In this document: positions 18,349 to 28,036 of the stretch, piece by piece
Layout: each line of letters begins with the position of its first letter
Position numbering within the stretch: the stretch's first letter is position 1
Origin: Sphingobacteriales bacterium TSM_CSM
GTDB lineage: Bacteria > Bacteroidota > Bacteroidia > Chitinophagales > UBA2359
Length of the DNA stretch: 64,000 bases
NCBI GenBank assembly: GCA_002212725.1
Contig: MTCR01000084.1
Location: 1-64,000 of the forward strand
Direction of reading: 5' to 3'
Made by a program: the position numbers and the translations under genes
The notes under the pieces: generated by a model
What the model was told of the DNA's origin: nothing
The model's database searches: none
The model's input: only the letters and a program-made list of their open reading frames with translations

Positions 18349-20001
18349 ATGTTGCAAAAATCGCGCTTGGCAACTTTTACCCTGCTGCTGTTGTTCGGCA
18401 CAGCATCGTATTCATTTATTTACAAGGGCAACCAGTTTGAAATTACTAAAAACCTGGAACTGCTTGCCAACATTTTCAGGGAATTAGATGCCTACTATGT
18501 TGACGAACTTACCCCCGCCAAACTGCTTCGGAGCGGTATAGACGGCATGATGAGTTCTTTAGACCCCTACACCAATTTTATTCCCGAAGAAGAAATGAGC
18601 AGCTACGAGTTGCAAACTACCGGTAAATACGGCGGAATAGGCGCACTCATCAGAAAAACAGGCGATTATGTAATTATAACCGAACCCTACGAAAACAGCC
18701 CGTCGGTAAAGTACGACCTTCGGGCAGGTGATAAAATTCTGAAAATAGACGGCATTTCGGCAAAAGGAAAAAATACCGATGAGGTGAGTAAGTTGCTGAA
18801 GGGCGAACCCAACACACAGGTAAAAATTACCATTGAACGCCCGGGCGAACCCGCCCCTATTGAAAAGGTAATTACCCGCGAAGAAATTGTAATTAAAAAC
18901 GTGCCCTACTACGGCATGTTAGATGCCCAAACCGGCTATATACGCCTGACCGGTTTTACCAACAAATGCAGCCGCGAGGTAACCGATGCCTTGAAAGACC
19001 TCAAAAATAACTATAAAGCTCAATCTGTTGTCTTAGACCTGCGCGACAACCCCGGCGGGCTGCTCAACGAAGCCATTGATGTAGCCAACATTTTTGTAGA
19101 TAAAGACATGGAAATTGTTAGTACCCGAAGCCGGAAACGCGATTGGGATAAAAAATATACTACACACCACCAACCTATTGATACCCAAATGCCCTTGGCC
19201 ATACTCATAGACCGAGGCTCGGCTTCGGCCGCCGAAATTGTATCGGGCGCCATGCAGGATTTAGACCGCGGCGTTATTTTGGGCGACCGCAGCTTTGGTA
19301 AAGGACTGGTGCAAAGTACCAAAGATGTGGGCTATAACTCGCGCATAAAACTTACCACCGCCAAATATTACCTGCCCAGCGGCCGCTGCATCCAGGCCAT
19401 TGATTACTCGGGCGGATATACCGAAAAACTGGAAAAAGTGCCCGACTCGCTGCGCACCGCTTTTAAAACCAAAAACAACCGCACCGTTTACGATGCCGGT
19501 GGCGTTGACCCCGATGTAAAGGTGGAACTGCCCAAATACGCCAATATTTCTAACAGCCTCTATAACAAACAACTTATTTTTGACTATGCCACCCTGTACC
19601 GAACCCAACACCCTCAAATTGCATTGCCCAACCAGTTTGAACTAACCGATGCCGATTTTGAAGCTTTTGCCAAATTTCTGGCAGATAAAGACTATGACTA
19701 TACCTCAAAAAGCGAAGACCTCCTCAAATCGCTCAAAGAAGTAAGCCAAAAAGAAAATTACCAAAGCGCCATAAATGCCGATTTGACACAACTGGAAACC
19801 GCCCTGCACCACGATAAAAAACAAGACCTTCAAAAAAACAAGGACGAAATCAAAAAACTGCTCGAATACGAAATTGTTTTGCGCTACTACCTTCAAAAAG
19901 GACAAATACAGGAATCTCTGGAAGACGACGAAGCCGTAATAAAAGCAAAGGAAATTTTGCAAAACCCTATACAATACAAACAATTTCTTGGCAAACAATA
20001 A
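18349..20001 (+). CDS. S41 family C-terminal processing protease, first of a tandem pair
   Basis: 550 residues. An N-terminal signal/anchor (MLQKSRLATFTLLLLFGTAS) is followed by an N-terminal helical region, a PDZ domain (about 85-175; YGGIGALIRKTGDYVIITEP) and the S41 core. The catalytic Ser is in GSASAAEIVSGA and the Lys in DRSFGKGLVQ. A long charged C-terminal helical tail (about 420-550) follows. CtpA/Prc-type proteases cut periplasmic proteins near their C-termini. About 135 bp separate it from a closely similar gene. Confidence 0.92.
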   Translation: MLQKSRLATFTLLLLFGTASYSFIYKGNQFEITKNLELLANIFRELDAYYVDELTPAKLLRSGIDGMMSSLDPYTNFIPEEEMSSYELQTTGKYGGIGALIRKTGDYVIITEPYENSPSVKYDLRAGDKILKIDGISAKGKNTDEVSKLLKGEPNTQVKITIERPGEPAPIEKVITREEIVIKNVPYYGMLDAQTGYIRLTGFTNKCSREVTDALKDLKNNYKAQSVVLDLRDNPGGLLNEAIDVANIFVDKDMEIVSTRSRKRDWDKKYTTHHQPIDTQMPLAILIDRGSASAAEIVSGAMQDLDRGVILGDRSFGKGLVQSTKDVGYNSRIKLTTAKYYLPSGRCIQAIDYSGGYTEKLEKVPDSLRTAFKTKNNRTVYDAGGVDPDVKVELPKYANISNSLYNKQLIFDYATLYRTQHPQIALPNQFELTDADFEAFAKFLADKDYDYTSKSEDLLKSLKEVSQKENYQSAINADLTQLETALHHDKKQDLQKNKDEIKKLLEYEIVLRYYLQKGQIQESLEDDEAVIKAKEILQNPIQYKQFLGKQ

Positions 20002-20136
20002 TGCCGCCACACCCGAAAACATACACCGGCCAACGCCGCCTTTGCATCACAGGGCTTTGAAATACTGTTTTCGGATACAGGGTTAACCAAATTTAGTTTC
20101 AACAACATTCACAATTTTTGCCCTTTTATATATACA

Positions 20137-21831
20137 ATGAACACCAAAGTAAATATAACCGCTTTTGCTGCCACACTTGCCCTTGGCGGCGCACTTTTGT
20201 TCAGCTACTCCTTTTTAGACAACAGCAAATATTTTGAAATTGCCAAAAATCTGGAGTTATATGCCGATTTGTACCGCGAGCTGGACGAAAGTTATGTAGA
20301 TGAAATTAACCCCGCCGGTTTAATGCGCAAAGGTATTGACTCCATGCTCAAAACCCTTGACCCTTATACCAACTATATAACCGAAGCACAAATTGAGGGG
20401 TTTAGAATGCAGCGAACGGGCGCAGCGGGCAGCATTGGTGTAGATTTGCTGCTCCGGAACAATTATGTTTACCTCTCCGAAGTATATGAAAACCAGCCGG
20501 CACACAAAGCCGGACTCATGGCGGGCGATAAAATAACCGCCATTAATGGCGCCTCTGCCAAAGACCGAACCATTGAAGAAGTACAGCAAATTTTGCAGGG
20601 GCAACCCGGCGCAGAACTTAAAATTACCTACCTGCGCCCCGGCGATAGCACCGAACAAACCGTTGCCGTGGTACGCGACAAGGAAGAGGGCAACAGCGTA
20701 CCGCATTTTTCCATGCTCAACAAAAATACCGGCTACATTAAAATGAAAAGCTTTACCCAAAACTGTACCGCCGAAGTAGCCGAAGCCCTTGAAAAATTGC
20801 AAAAAGACAACGAAGTAAAAAGTCTGGTACTTGACCTGCGCCACAATGGCGGCGGATTGCTTACCGAAGCTATTAATATGGTAAACCTCTTTGTGCCTAA
20901 AGGACAGGTGGTAGTAAGTACCAGCGGTAAAACCGAAGAATGGCAGAAAGAATACAAAACCCCCTCTGACCCCGTAGCGCCCGATTTGCCTCTTGTTATC
21001 CTCATTGACGAAAAATCGGCATCAGCTTCCGAAATCGTATCGGGTACCATACAAGATTTAGACCGCGGCATAGTGGTAGGCGTAAAAAGTTTTGGCAAAG
21101 GATTGGTACAGCAAACCAAAGATATTGGTTACAATGCCAAACTTAAACTCACCGTTTCAAAATACTTTATTCCCAGCGGCCGCTGTGTACAAGCCATTGA
21201 CTACTCCGGACGCTACCTCGACGGCATTTCTACCGTTCCCGACTCTATCAGAAAAACTTTTAAAACCCGTAACGGCAGAACCGTATATGACGGAAGCGGC
21301 GTAACTCCCGATGTTGCAGTGCAACTGCCCAAGTATGCCAATATTACCCAAAGCCTTTTGGATAACTACCTTATTTTTGACTACGCCACCCAATACCGCC
21401 AACAACACGATTCTATTGCCCCGCCCACACAATTTGAACTCGGCAGTGCTGATTTTGAAGATTTTGTAAAATTTTTGGCCGATAAAAATTACGAATACAC
21501 CACCGAAAGCGAAAAAACGCTTAAACAACTGCTTGAAAGTGTGAAAGAGGAAAATTACAGCAGCAATGTAGAGGCGGTTATTACCAAACTTCAAAATACC
21601 ATTAAAGAGGAAAAACAAAAAGACCTCCAAAAATATAAAACCGAAATAACCGAGTTGCTGAAACTCGAAATTATTTCGCGCTATTACTACCAGAAAGGTG
21701 AAATACAGGCCACCTTAAACGATGATGAAAATATTAAACAAGCCCTGCAACTTTTTGCCAATGCTGCCGAGTATGAAAAAATTCTGAAAGGCACCAATAT
21801 GCCGGCGGCTAACCCCAAAGGCAAAAAATAA
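20137..21831 (+). CDS. S41 family C-terminal processing protease, second of a tandem pair
   Basis: 564 residues, collinear with the gene upstream: membrane anchor, PDZ domain (about 90-175; AAGSIGVDLLLRNNYVYLSE), catalytic Ser in KSASASEIVSGT and Lys in VKSFGKGLVQ, then a charged helical tail. The two share long identical stretches (for example EIVSG, QDLDRG, SFGKGLVQ, IPSGRCVQAIDYSG against LPSGRCIQAIDYSG). A tandem duplication is the simple reading. The region between substrate-binding residues of the PDZ domain differs (YGGIGALIRK against AGSIGVDLLL), so specificity may have diverged. Confidence 0.92.
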   Translation: MNTKVNITAFAATLALGGALLFSYSFLDNSKYFEIAKNLELYADLYRELDESYVDEINPAGLMRKGIDSMLKTLDPYTNYITEAQIEGFRMQRTGAAGSIGVDLLLRNNYVYLSEVYENQPAHKAGLMAGDKITAINGASAKDRTIEEVQQILQGQPGAELKITYLRPGDSTEQTVAVVRDKEEGNSVPHFSMLNKNTGYIKMKSFTQNCTAEVAEALEKLQKDNEVKSLVLDLRHNGGGLLTEAINMVNLFVPKGQVVVSTSGKTEEWQKEYKTPSDPVAPDLPLVILIDEKSASASEIVSGTIQDLDRGIVVGVKSFGKGLVQQTKDIGYNAKLKLTVSKYFIPSGRCVQAIDYSGRYLDGISTVPDSIRKTFKTRNGRTVYDGSGVTPDVAVQLPKYANITQSLLDNYLIFDYATQYRQQHDSIAPPTQFELGSADFEDFVKFLADKNYEYTTESEKTLKQLLESVKEENYSSNVEAVITKLQNTIKEEKQKDLQKYKTEITELLKLEIISRYYYQKGEIQATLNDDENIKQALQLFANAAEYEKILKGTNMPAANPKGKK

Positions 21832-21885
21832 AAACACCCCGAACTACTGCCCAACCCGCCCTTGCTTGCTGTTCTTGCCCTTGTT

Positions 21886-22764
21886 TTATGCCAGAAATTT
21901 CGCTATGCCGGCAATGGCATCGGCAGCTTCGGGCAGGAGCGGAAACATAGGCCAGTCGTGAAACAATCCGTTGCCTTCCAGCAACTCAATGCTTCCGCCT
22001 TGTTGCCGCACCATTTGGGTAAAGAGCAGGCAATCGGGGTAAAAAATTTCTTTAGTGCCGCAAAGCAGCAAAACCGGCGGCAGGTTTTCCAGATTGCCGA
22101 AAATGGGCGAAATATAAGGATTGGTAATTGATGTGTTTCCAATGTAAACCGCATGTACAGTTTGCGCTGCCTTTCGGTTTAGCATGGCATCTTGCTGTTC
22201 CAGTGCGTCAATTTCGGGGTTATTGAGCTGTTGGTCTAAGCAGGGCGAAAGTAATACCAATTTTGGCGGCAGAGGCAATTTTTCATTTTTAAGTTTTAAG
22301 GCAGTAACCAAAGCCAGGTTGCCGCCTGCCGAGTCGCCCATAAGTACAGGCGGTGCGCCATACCGGCTTGCCAATTGCCCGTAAAGTTCAAAAAGGGCAT
22401 TTACCGCCGCAGGGTAGGGGTGTTCGGGCGCAAGGGGGTAAATGGGCACCACCACGCGGCATTGGGCAGCGCGGGCAATTTTACCCGCCAAATGCCAGTG
22501 AAACAGGTGTGGCCCGCCAACAAACCCGCCGCCGTGTAAAAACAACACCGTTTTACCACTATCTCTACCGGGTGGTTGCAGGGTATAAACGGGCGTATCG
22601 GCAATTAACTCGTGTGTTATTTTGCAGTTTCCTGCAAGCAGGCGGACAGGACGTTGCAGGTTTAATTCTCTGAACCATTTTACCGATGTTTGAGCCGTAC
22701 TGTTGTCTTTCAGTTTTTTTACTTTAAGTATCAGCCGGTAAAAACTTGCCATTGTGCTGAGCAT
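21886..22764 (-). CDS. Alpha/beta hydrolase of the hormone-sensitive-lipase type
   Basis: 292 residues. HGGG (77-80) forms the oxyanion hole and GDSAGG (143-148) carries the nucleophile Ser145, both diagnostic for the HSL/acetyl-esterase family; the catalytic His is in GLFHDWPMF and an acid lies in the CGTKEIFYPDC segment. There is no signal peptide. The family hydrolyses short acyl esters; the substrate is unknown. It lies 40 bp downstream of the propeller gene on the same strand, so both are probably one transcript. Confidence 0.87.
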   Translation of the reverse strand: MLSTMASFYRLILKVKKLKDNSTAQTSVKWFRELNLQRPVRLLAGNCKITHELIADTPVYTLQPPGRDSGKTVLFLHGGGFVGGPHLFHWHLAGKIARAAQCRVVVPIYPLAPEHPYPAAVNALFELYGQLASRYGAPPVLMGDSAGGNLALVTALKLKNEKLPLPPKLVLLSPCLDQQLNNPEIDALEQQDAMLNRKAAQTVHAVYIGNTSITNPYISPIFGNLENLPPVLLLCGTKEIFYPDCLLFTQMVRQQGGSIELLEGNGLFHDWPMFPLLPEAADAIAGIAKFLA

Positions 22765-22804
22765 AGTACTTGTGTATTGCTGTATGGTTGGTTATAAAAA
22801 CAGG

Positions 22805-24070
22805 TTAATGAATAACATAAAACTTTTGACAAAAAATACATTGTCCGTTTTGCCAAAGTGCCGCAAAATAGTATCCTCCGGGCAGGCAGGCAGTATCTGT
22901 ACAGGGTTGGGTAAACTGTTGCTTCAATACGGTTCTTCCGGTTGTGGCCGCATAAACGGTTAAGGTGAGCGGTGGCGCGGTTGGAACAACCGGGGGCAGG
23001 CAAATTTGTTCGTTGCAGGGGTTTGGAAACAGGTTGCCGGCGGCCAATTTCGGGTTTGTAGTTGCGGGAGCGGCGGTAAAATCCTGGTAAAATTGCAACA
23101 ATCCGCCGGTTTTGGTGCCTGCCCAAATAGTGCCATTGCCGTTAATGCAAAGGGCGGTAATATGGTTATCTGGCAGGCCGGCATTATCGGCATTCAGGGT
23201 TGTCCATAGGTTGGCGGCGGGGTTAAAAATGCTTATCCCGGCGTTGGAAGTGCCAATCCAAATATCGTTGTTATACAGGTTGGCGCAAACATCGGTGGTA
23301 TAGTTGGAGGCAATGCCCGAATTACCGGTTTGGTAAGTATGCCAGTTTAGTCCGTCAAACCGGCCTAAACCGTCCACCACGGTGGTCATCCATTTGGTAT
23401 TTTGCGCATCGGCGGAAATAGCCAGCAGGGTGTTATCGGGTACACCCGAGTTGCTTACCTTATAGGCATACAACTGCTGGTTTTTGGTAAAGGTAACCAG
23501 CCCGCCGTTTACCGTACACACCCAAATATGGTGTTCGGGGTCAAAAACCACATCATTCACGTTATTGAGCAACACGTCGCTGCCAATAGCACTGTAGAAC
23601 ATCCAGTTTGCGCCATCATACATGGCCAGCCCGCCCGACAAACCCAGCCACAGTTTCTGCCCGTTGTCGAAAGCAATGCTTTTTACATAGTTATCGGGTA
23701 AACCCGAACTGCTGCTATTGTACATCTGCCATTCATTGCCATCAAACATTACCAACCCCGATGAAAAGGTGCCAATCCATATACGGCCTGTGGCGTCAAT
23801 GCCCAGTGCGCGTATGTTGTTTTCGGGCAGGGGCGAGTTGCCGGTGGTATAAACCGTCCATTCAGCGCCGTTATAAGCTGCCAGACCATTGGTGGTTCCT
23901 ATCCAGGTTGTGCCGTTGGCATCGGTGGAAATACAGCGTACTTCGTTATCGGGCAGGGGTGAGTTAAGGGTGTTGAACACCGCCGTTAGTGTTTGCGCAA
24001 ATGCTTGTTGCCCGGCCAAACACCCTGCCGCAAAAAAGGCAATCATTAAAAACAGCATTCTTTGTTTCAT
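22805..24070 (-). CDS. Secreted seven-bladed beta-propeller protein with a T9SS-like C-terminus
   Basis: 421 residues with a signal peptide (MKQRMLFLMIAFFAAGCLAGQQAFAQ). Seven repeats of about 43 residues follow, each around N-S-x-L-P-[DE]-N and [WI]-x-G-T-x-x-G-L, as in two-component-regulator propeller (Reg_prop) repeats. Here they stand alone, without kinase or regulator domains. The last 75 residues begin NLFPNPCNEQICLPP and end PGGYYFAALWQNGQ...FYVIH, matching a T9SS type A sorting domain. It is therefore probably a cell-surface binding protein; ligand unknown. Confidence 0.82.
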   Translation of the reverse strand: MKQRMLFLMIAFFAAGCLAGQQAFAQTLTAVFNTLNSPLPDNEVRCISTDANGTTWIGTTNGLAAYNGAEWTVYTTGNSPLPENNIRALGIDATGRIWIGTFSSGLVMFDGNEWQMYNSSSSGLPDNYVKSIAFDNGQKLWLGLSGGLAMYDGANWMFYSAIGSDVLLNNVNDVVFDPEHHIWVCTVNGGLVTFTKNQQLYAYKVSNSGVPDNTLLAISADAQNTKWMTTVVDGLGRFDGLNWHTYQTGNSGIASNYTTDVCANLYNNDIWIGTSNAGISIFNPAANLWTTLNADNAGLPDNHITALCINGNGTIWAGTKTGGLLQFYQDFTAAPATTNPKLAAGNLFPNPCNEQICLPPVVPTAPPLTLTVYAATTGRTVLKQQFTQPCTDTACLPGGYYFAALWQNGQCIFCQKFYVIH

Positions 24071-24390
24071 AGCTTATGAGCGTTGACAACCATTTGCAAA
24101 CTTACAAAAAATGCCGCTATATTTTTGTTAAACGCCTTTAATCCTTTCTTGTAAACCTATGAAAGGTAAAGGTTGTGGTTTTACAAAACCTGTACAAAAA
24201 CCACCCAATTCATAAACAAAAACCGCACAACTTTACACCAGACAATTGCTTTACCGGTTATCAGAATACCATTTTTAGAAAAACAGATTTTTTTCAAAAA
24301 AAAATGCTTTCGGGGAACTGAATGTAGTGGTTTATGGTTAAGAGGTTATAGCAACTAAATTTTATTCCTTACCATACAAAAACCGGAATT
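24071..24390. other. Divergent intergenic region between the propeller and VWA genes
   Basis: About 320 bp separating oppositely transcribed genes, AT-rich and with several A/T runs. It should hold two promoters, but I see no consensus box I would place with confidence, no hairpin and no repeat. Confidence 0.4.
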
Positions 24391-25038
24391 ATGGACAAAC
24401 ATCGTGTTTACAATCTTATTATTTTAGATGAAAGCGGCTCTATGCAAAGCATTAAACATGCCACAATAAGCGGTTTTAATGAGATTGTTCAAACCATAAA
24501 AGAAGTGGAGAAGCAGTTTCCCGAGCAGGAACATTATGTTTCGTTCATAACTTTTAACGGCTTGGGCATTAAAACTTTGCTGGACAAAGCACCGGTTTTG
24601 AAACTTTCCGAAATTAATGCCGATAGTTTTGCGCCCAATGCCAGTACACCATTGTATGATGCTATTGGATTTGCTGCCGGCGCATTAGATAACTTTCTGA
24701 GCGGGCAAACCAATTTTAATGTACTGGTAACCATATTAACCGATGGTGAAGAAAACGCCTCGCGCGAGTTTACGCTTCGCCAAATAACCCAGATGATTAA
24801 CGAGTTAAAATCTAAAGGTTGGACTTTTACCTACATTGGAGCCAATCAGGATGTAGAAAAAGTTGCCGCCTCGCTTAGCATTGAAAATATGATGCAGTTT
24901 GCAGCCAATGATGAAGATATGAAGCGCATGTTTGAAGAAGAAAAAGAATCGCGAATGTTATTCAGCATGAAACTGCGCAACAAGGAAGACGTACAGCGCG
25001 ATTATTTTAACCGCGATAAAGATAAAAACAAAAGCTAA
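24391..25038 (+). CDS. Cytoplasmic von Willebrand factor A-domain protein
   Basis: 215 residues and essentially a single VWA domain. The metal-ion-dependent adhesion site is complete: DESGSMQS near residue 11, a Thr in ASTPLYDAIG and an Asp in TILTDGEENAS. No signal peptide. Stand-alone VWA proteins of this kind (as in tellurium-resistance and toxin-like loci) act in protein-protein binding; no partner gene is adjacent. The tail (about 170-215) is highly charged. A terminator follows. Confidence 0.85.
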   Translation: MDKHRVYNLIILDESGSMQSIKHATISGFNEIVQTIKEVEKQFPEQEHYVSFITFNGLGIKTLLDKAPVLKLSEINADSFAPNASTPLYDAIGFAAGALDNFLSGQTNFNVLVTILTDGEENASREFTLRQITQMINELKSKGWTFTYIGANQDVEKVAASLSIENMMQFAANDEDMKRMFEEEKESRMLFSMKLRNKEDVQRDYFNRDKDKNKS

Positions 25039-25148
25039 AAACACCCTTATACCCTCTGCAATTACAAAAGCCGTGAAAACTACAGTTATGTCGTATTATG
25101 AGGTATAGTTTGTAGTAGATTGCACAGATGATGATACCCCCCTTAATT

Positions 25149-25179
25149 GCCCGCCCCTTGAAAAGGAGGCGGGCTTTTA
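25149..25179 (+). terminator. Intrinsic terminator after the VWA gene
   Basis: Stem GCCCGCC/GGCGGGC with a short, partly paired loop, followed by TTTTAT. It also faces the end of the convergent SIMPL gene. Confidence 0.75.
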
Positions 25180-25189
25180 TGTGGGGAAT

Positions 25190-26164
25190 TTATTCGGTTT
25201 TAATTTGCTTTAAATCTCCGTTTGGGGTAATAAGCCACATTTCTTTTGTGGGCGGCCGTTTCATGAGGTATTTTACTTTCAGGCAGCAGGTATATTGCAC
25301 TACCGGCTCCACAATAACCGGGTTAATAACTATGTGGAAATTTCGGTTGGAAAGCGGCTGATAGTACATGGAAACCGGCTTTTGTGCCTGCGTTACACCC
25401 GATTTCTTTTTAATAGCCTCAATAGAGTTGCTGCTGAAAGCCTGATAACTCGTGTATTGGTCGTTGGGGTAAAAAGCCTCCGAATTTTCCGACACAATAT
25501 GATATTCGGCATCCAGGTTTATGCCTACTTTTTTTAGTTCGGTTACCTGCTCATTTATGAGTGCCAGTGTGGCTTCGCGTAAGGTTTTATATGCCTGTTC
25601 GGGTTTTTCCACACAGTACTCCACCTTTACCAAATCATATACCTCGTATTTGGCGGCAATGGTAATAATTTTATCCAGCAATGCGCTGTCGGTATATTTA
25701 ATGTGCAGGTTTTTTTGCATTTCAAAACCTTTCGGAACCTCGTTATAGGTTTTGCTGAACAACTTTTTTTCTACTTCAATTTCATACACCGGTACCATAG
25801 AGAGCATATCGGCATACATGTCTTTTTTGGCTATGCCCAAAGCCTGTACATCTTTCATAATGTTTTCGAGGCGTTGGTTCATCAGTTCGTCGGCAGTGGC
25901 GGCGGTTTCGCCCAATTGCGAGAGGTTAAAAATTGCCACATACGCATCGGCCTTCACATTGATAAGAGCGTTGGCTTCCAGCAAAATGGTGTTATCGTCG
26001 AGGAAAACTGCATCGGGCAGGTTGTACAGGTCTTTATAAGAGCGGTTATTCCAGTATGATTGGCTTTGTTGTTGTGCATAGTTGGCATTGCCCGACACTT
26101 GTGCTGTTGCCTTGCTACATAAAGCCGTTGCAAGCAGCAGAGAAAGGTAAACAAATGGTTTCAT
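25190..26164 (-). CDS. Exported SIMPL (DUF541) domain protein
   Basis: 324 residues with a signal peptide (MKPFVYLSLLLATALCSKATAQ). The body follows the SIMPL/DUF541 pattern: an early beta strand (ILLEANALINVKADAYVAIF), the helix with NQRLENIMKDVQALGIAKKDMYADMLSMVPVYE (abbreviated), then a second repeat with ALINEQVTELKKVGINLDAEY. The family is periplasmic or outer-membrane associated and of ill-defined role. It ends just past the VWA terminator and lies 137 bp downstream of the next minus-strand gene. Confidence 0.75.
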   Translation of the reverse strand: MKPFVYLSLLLATALCSKATAQVSGNANYAQQQSQSYWNNRSYKDLYNLPDAVFLDDNTILLEANALINVKADAYVAIFNLSQLGETAATADELMNQRLENIMKDVQALGIAKKDMYADMLSMVPVYEIEVEKKLFSKTYNEVPKGFEMQKNLHIKYTDSALLDKIITIAAKYEVYDLVKVEYCVEKPEQAYKTLREATLALINEQVTELKKVGINLDAEYHIVSENSEAFYPNDQYTSYQAFSSNSIEAIKKKSGVTQAQKPVSMYYQPLSNRNFHIVINPVIVEPVVQYTCCLKVKYLMKRPPTKEMWLITPNGDLKQIKTE

Positions 26165-26301
26165 GGTATTTGTGTTTAATGTTGGTGCTAATAAGCAGAA
26201 AGTTACGCATTTTTACCCGAATGCAACAACTGCTTCATTAAAATACCTTACACCCGCCAAACGGCAACTACGGATATGCCGGAAAACCGACCGCTTACAG
26301 G

Positions 26302-27180
26302 CTATTTCTCTTGCTCAACCCGTAAAATGAATTGTTTAATTTGGTTGTTGTAGCGCGCTATTTTTTCATTATTTTTCCTTTTGGTAACTGTTTCGGCGTT
26401 TTCAATACCGCCAAAATAAAAAGCCTGAAACAAAGCCAAACCGGTGCCAAAACCCGTAAGGTAATAGCCCTGCCATATTTCGTACACGCCAAAACCCAGC
26501 AAACCCAATTGCAGCCCAAGGCTAAGCAAACCGGCGCCGGCATTGCCGCCGTAGAGTTGCCCCACGCCGGGCATAAAAGTAGATAGTCGCCGGGCTTTTT
26601 CGGGGTTTTTGAGCCGCGGACGGTGCATAAAGTTGTAATAAGTATTAGCCAGTTCGGGAGGTTGGCCGTTTAGGGCAAGGTATTGGCTGAAGGCGGCTTT
26701 TGCTTCGGGCCATTTTTGCAATTCATTCAAAACCAATATTTTAAGGAAGAGCAGTTGTTGGTTGAAGGCGGCAGAATCGGGGCTGAAATAGGCTAATTGC
26801 TGCAATTGCGATTCGGCATCGGTAAATTGCCCCGAAAGGTAAGCGTTCAGCACAATTTCGTACCCTGTAGCAAGCCGCGCCGAGTCGGTCATTTGGTATA
26901 AATTAATGCGGTACAGGGTTTGCAGCGTTTGGGCAAAATTGCCTTGTGCCTTATAAGCCATTGCTTTTTGCAGCAGTGCGCGGTTTTGCCATTCGGGGTT
27001 GGTATCTTGGCAGGCAAACACGCAGCGCTCATAGGCTAAGGCAGCATCGGCAAAGCGGTTTTGCTGCATCAGGCTGTCGGCAAGGGTAAAGAAACGCTGC
27101 AAAGCGGGTTGCGCATTAGTTTCCGAAAATATTGCGCAAAGGAATATGCAAATCGAATAAAATGCGGTTGTCAATTTCAT
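26302..27180 (-). CDS. Exported TPR-like protein with C-terminal PGxGQxYxG membrane domain (third gene of YidD-like operon)
   Basis: 292 residues. A signal peptide (MKLTTAFYSICIFLCAIFSETNAQ) is followed by helical TPR-like repeats (about 28-180) and a C-terminal hydrophobic domain that begins STFMPGVGQLYGGNAGAG and contains two or three membrane segments (about 205-265), then a basic tail. The PGxGQ[LV]Y[GA]G motif recurs in the gene upstream. The start overlaps the upstream gene's end by 65 bp in another frame, a sign of translational coupling. Function unknown. Confidence 0.7.
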   Translation of the reverse strand: MKLTTAFYSICIFLCAIFSETNAQPALQRFFTLADSLMQQNRFADAALAYERCVFACQDTNPEWQNRALLQKAMAYKAQGNFAQTLQTLYRINLYQMTDSARLATGYEIVLNAYLSGQFTDAESQLQQLAYFSPDSAAFNQQLLFLKILVLNELQKWPEAKAAFSQYLALNGQPPELANTYYNFMHRPRLKNPEKARRLSTFMPGVGQLYGGNAGAGLLSLGLQLGLLGFGVYEIWQGYYLTGFGTGLALFQAFYFGGIENAETVTKRKNNEKIARYNNQIKQFILRVEQEK

Positions 27181-28036
27181 GGTAAATTTCCTGCTGTTTT
27201 ATTTGTACGCTCAACACACTACCCCAAATGTTGCCAACATAGAAAACAGAAAACAAACCGGTATAAAAAATGCTGAAACCGTTTTTAATGCCCCGTTTGT
27301 GTATGTTTTCGAAGGCCTGTAACCCCAAAAGTGCTATGGGAAAAAAGGAGGCAACACCCTGTTTAACTTTACCCGCATACACCTTGCCCAAACCGGGCAC
27401 CACTGCCGATAGCATACCTGCCAAGGCTGGCGACCGGCGTTTTACCTTTTTTAAAGTTGCGGCGTATTGCAGCATGTTTTGCTCTTGTTGTTGTAGTTGA
27501 TAATGGGAAAAAGAATATTTACCCGACAGATGCCCAAACTGTGCAAAATTGCGCTGTAACAGGGCAATACCCGAAAGTTGGAAGAACCGCAATTCTTGTA
27601 ACAGCGAGTCGGAGGGCGGCAGGTACAGGTCGGTTAAAATGCCTTTTGCCGGTGCATACCATTCTTTATGGGTGAGGTTGTAGGCAGCAAAATAACGGGA
27701 GGCATGAAAAAACGGCGAGTTGCCCGAAATCTGCAAAAATTGTTCGGTAGCGGGCAGCAGCAGTTTTTGGTTGTAGCAAGCCCAGCCATGGTAAAAATAC
27801 AGCGAGTCGGTGCGGGAAGGAGCAAGCAGGCTCTTAGTTGCAGTGTCTAACTGGGCAAAAACTTGTTGAGCTTCGGCATATTGTTGGTTGTTGAGCAAGT
27901 AAAGCCCGAAATCCATTTCCTGCCGGAAAACAGAGTCGGAAACCTGTACGGGGTTTTGTGCCAGAACGCATTTGGTTAGCGCCTGCGCCCATAGCAGGCA
28001 AAATAAACACAGTTTGCAAATATTAGCGTTGCTCAT
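27116..28036 (-). CDS. Exported TPR-like protein with C-terminal PGxGKxYxG membrane domain (second gene of YidD-like operon)
   Basis: 306 residues: signal peptide (ending near CVLAQ), a helical repeat region (about 30-190, with YYxLNNQQYAEAQQVFAQL-like TPR spacing), then a membrane domain starting SPALAGMLSAVVPGLGKVYAGK with two or three hydrophobic segments (about 200-285). This layout matches the following gene, so the pair look like diverged paralogues; the domain resembles the DUF5683/TM2-like group. It overlaps both neighbours (14 bp and 65 bp). Function unknown. Confidence 0.7.
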   Translation of the reverse strand: MSNANICKLCLFCLLWAQALTKCVLAQNPVQVSDSVFRQEMDFGLYLLNNQQYAEAQQVFAQLDTATKSLLAPSRTDSLYFYHGWACYNQKLLLPATEQFLQISGNSPFFHASRYFAAYNLTHKEWYAPAKGILTDLYLPPSDSLLQELRFFQLSGIALLQRNFAQFGHLSGKYSFSHYQLQQQEQNMLQYAATLKKVKRRSPALAGMLSAVVPGLGKVYAGKVKQGVASFFPIALLGLQAFENIHKRGIKNGFSIFYTGLFSVFYVGNIWGSVLSVQIKQQEIYHEIDNRILFDLHIPLRNIFGN

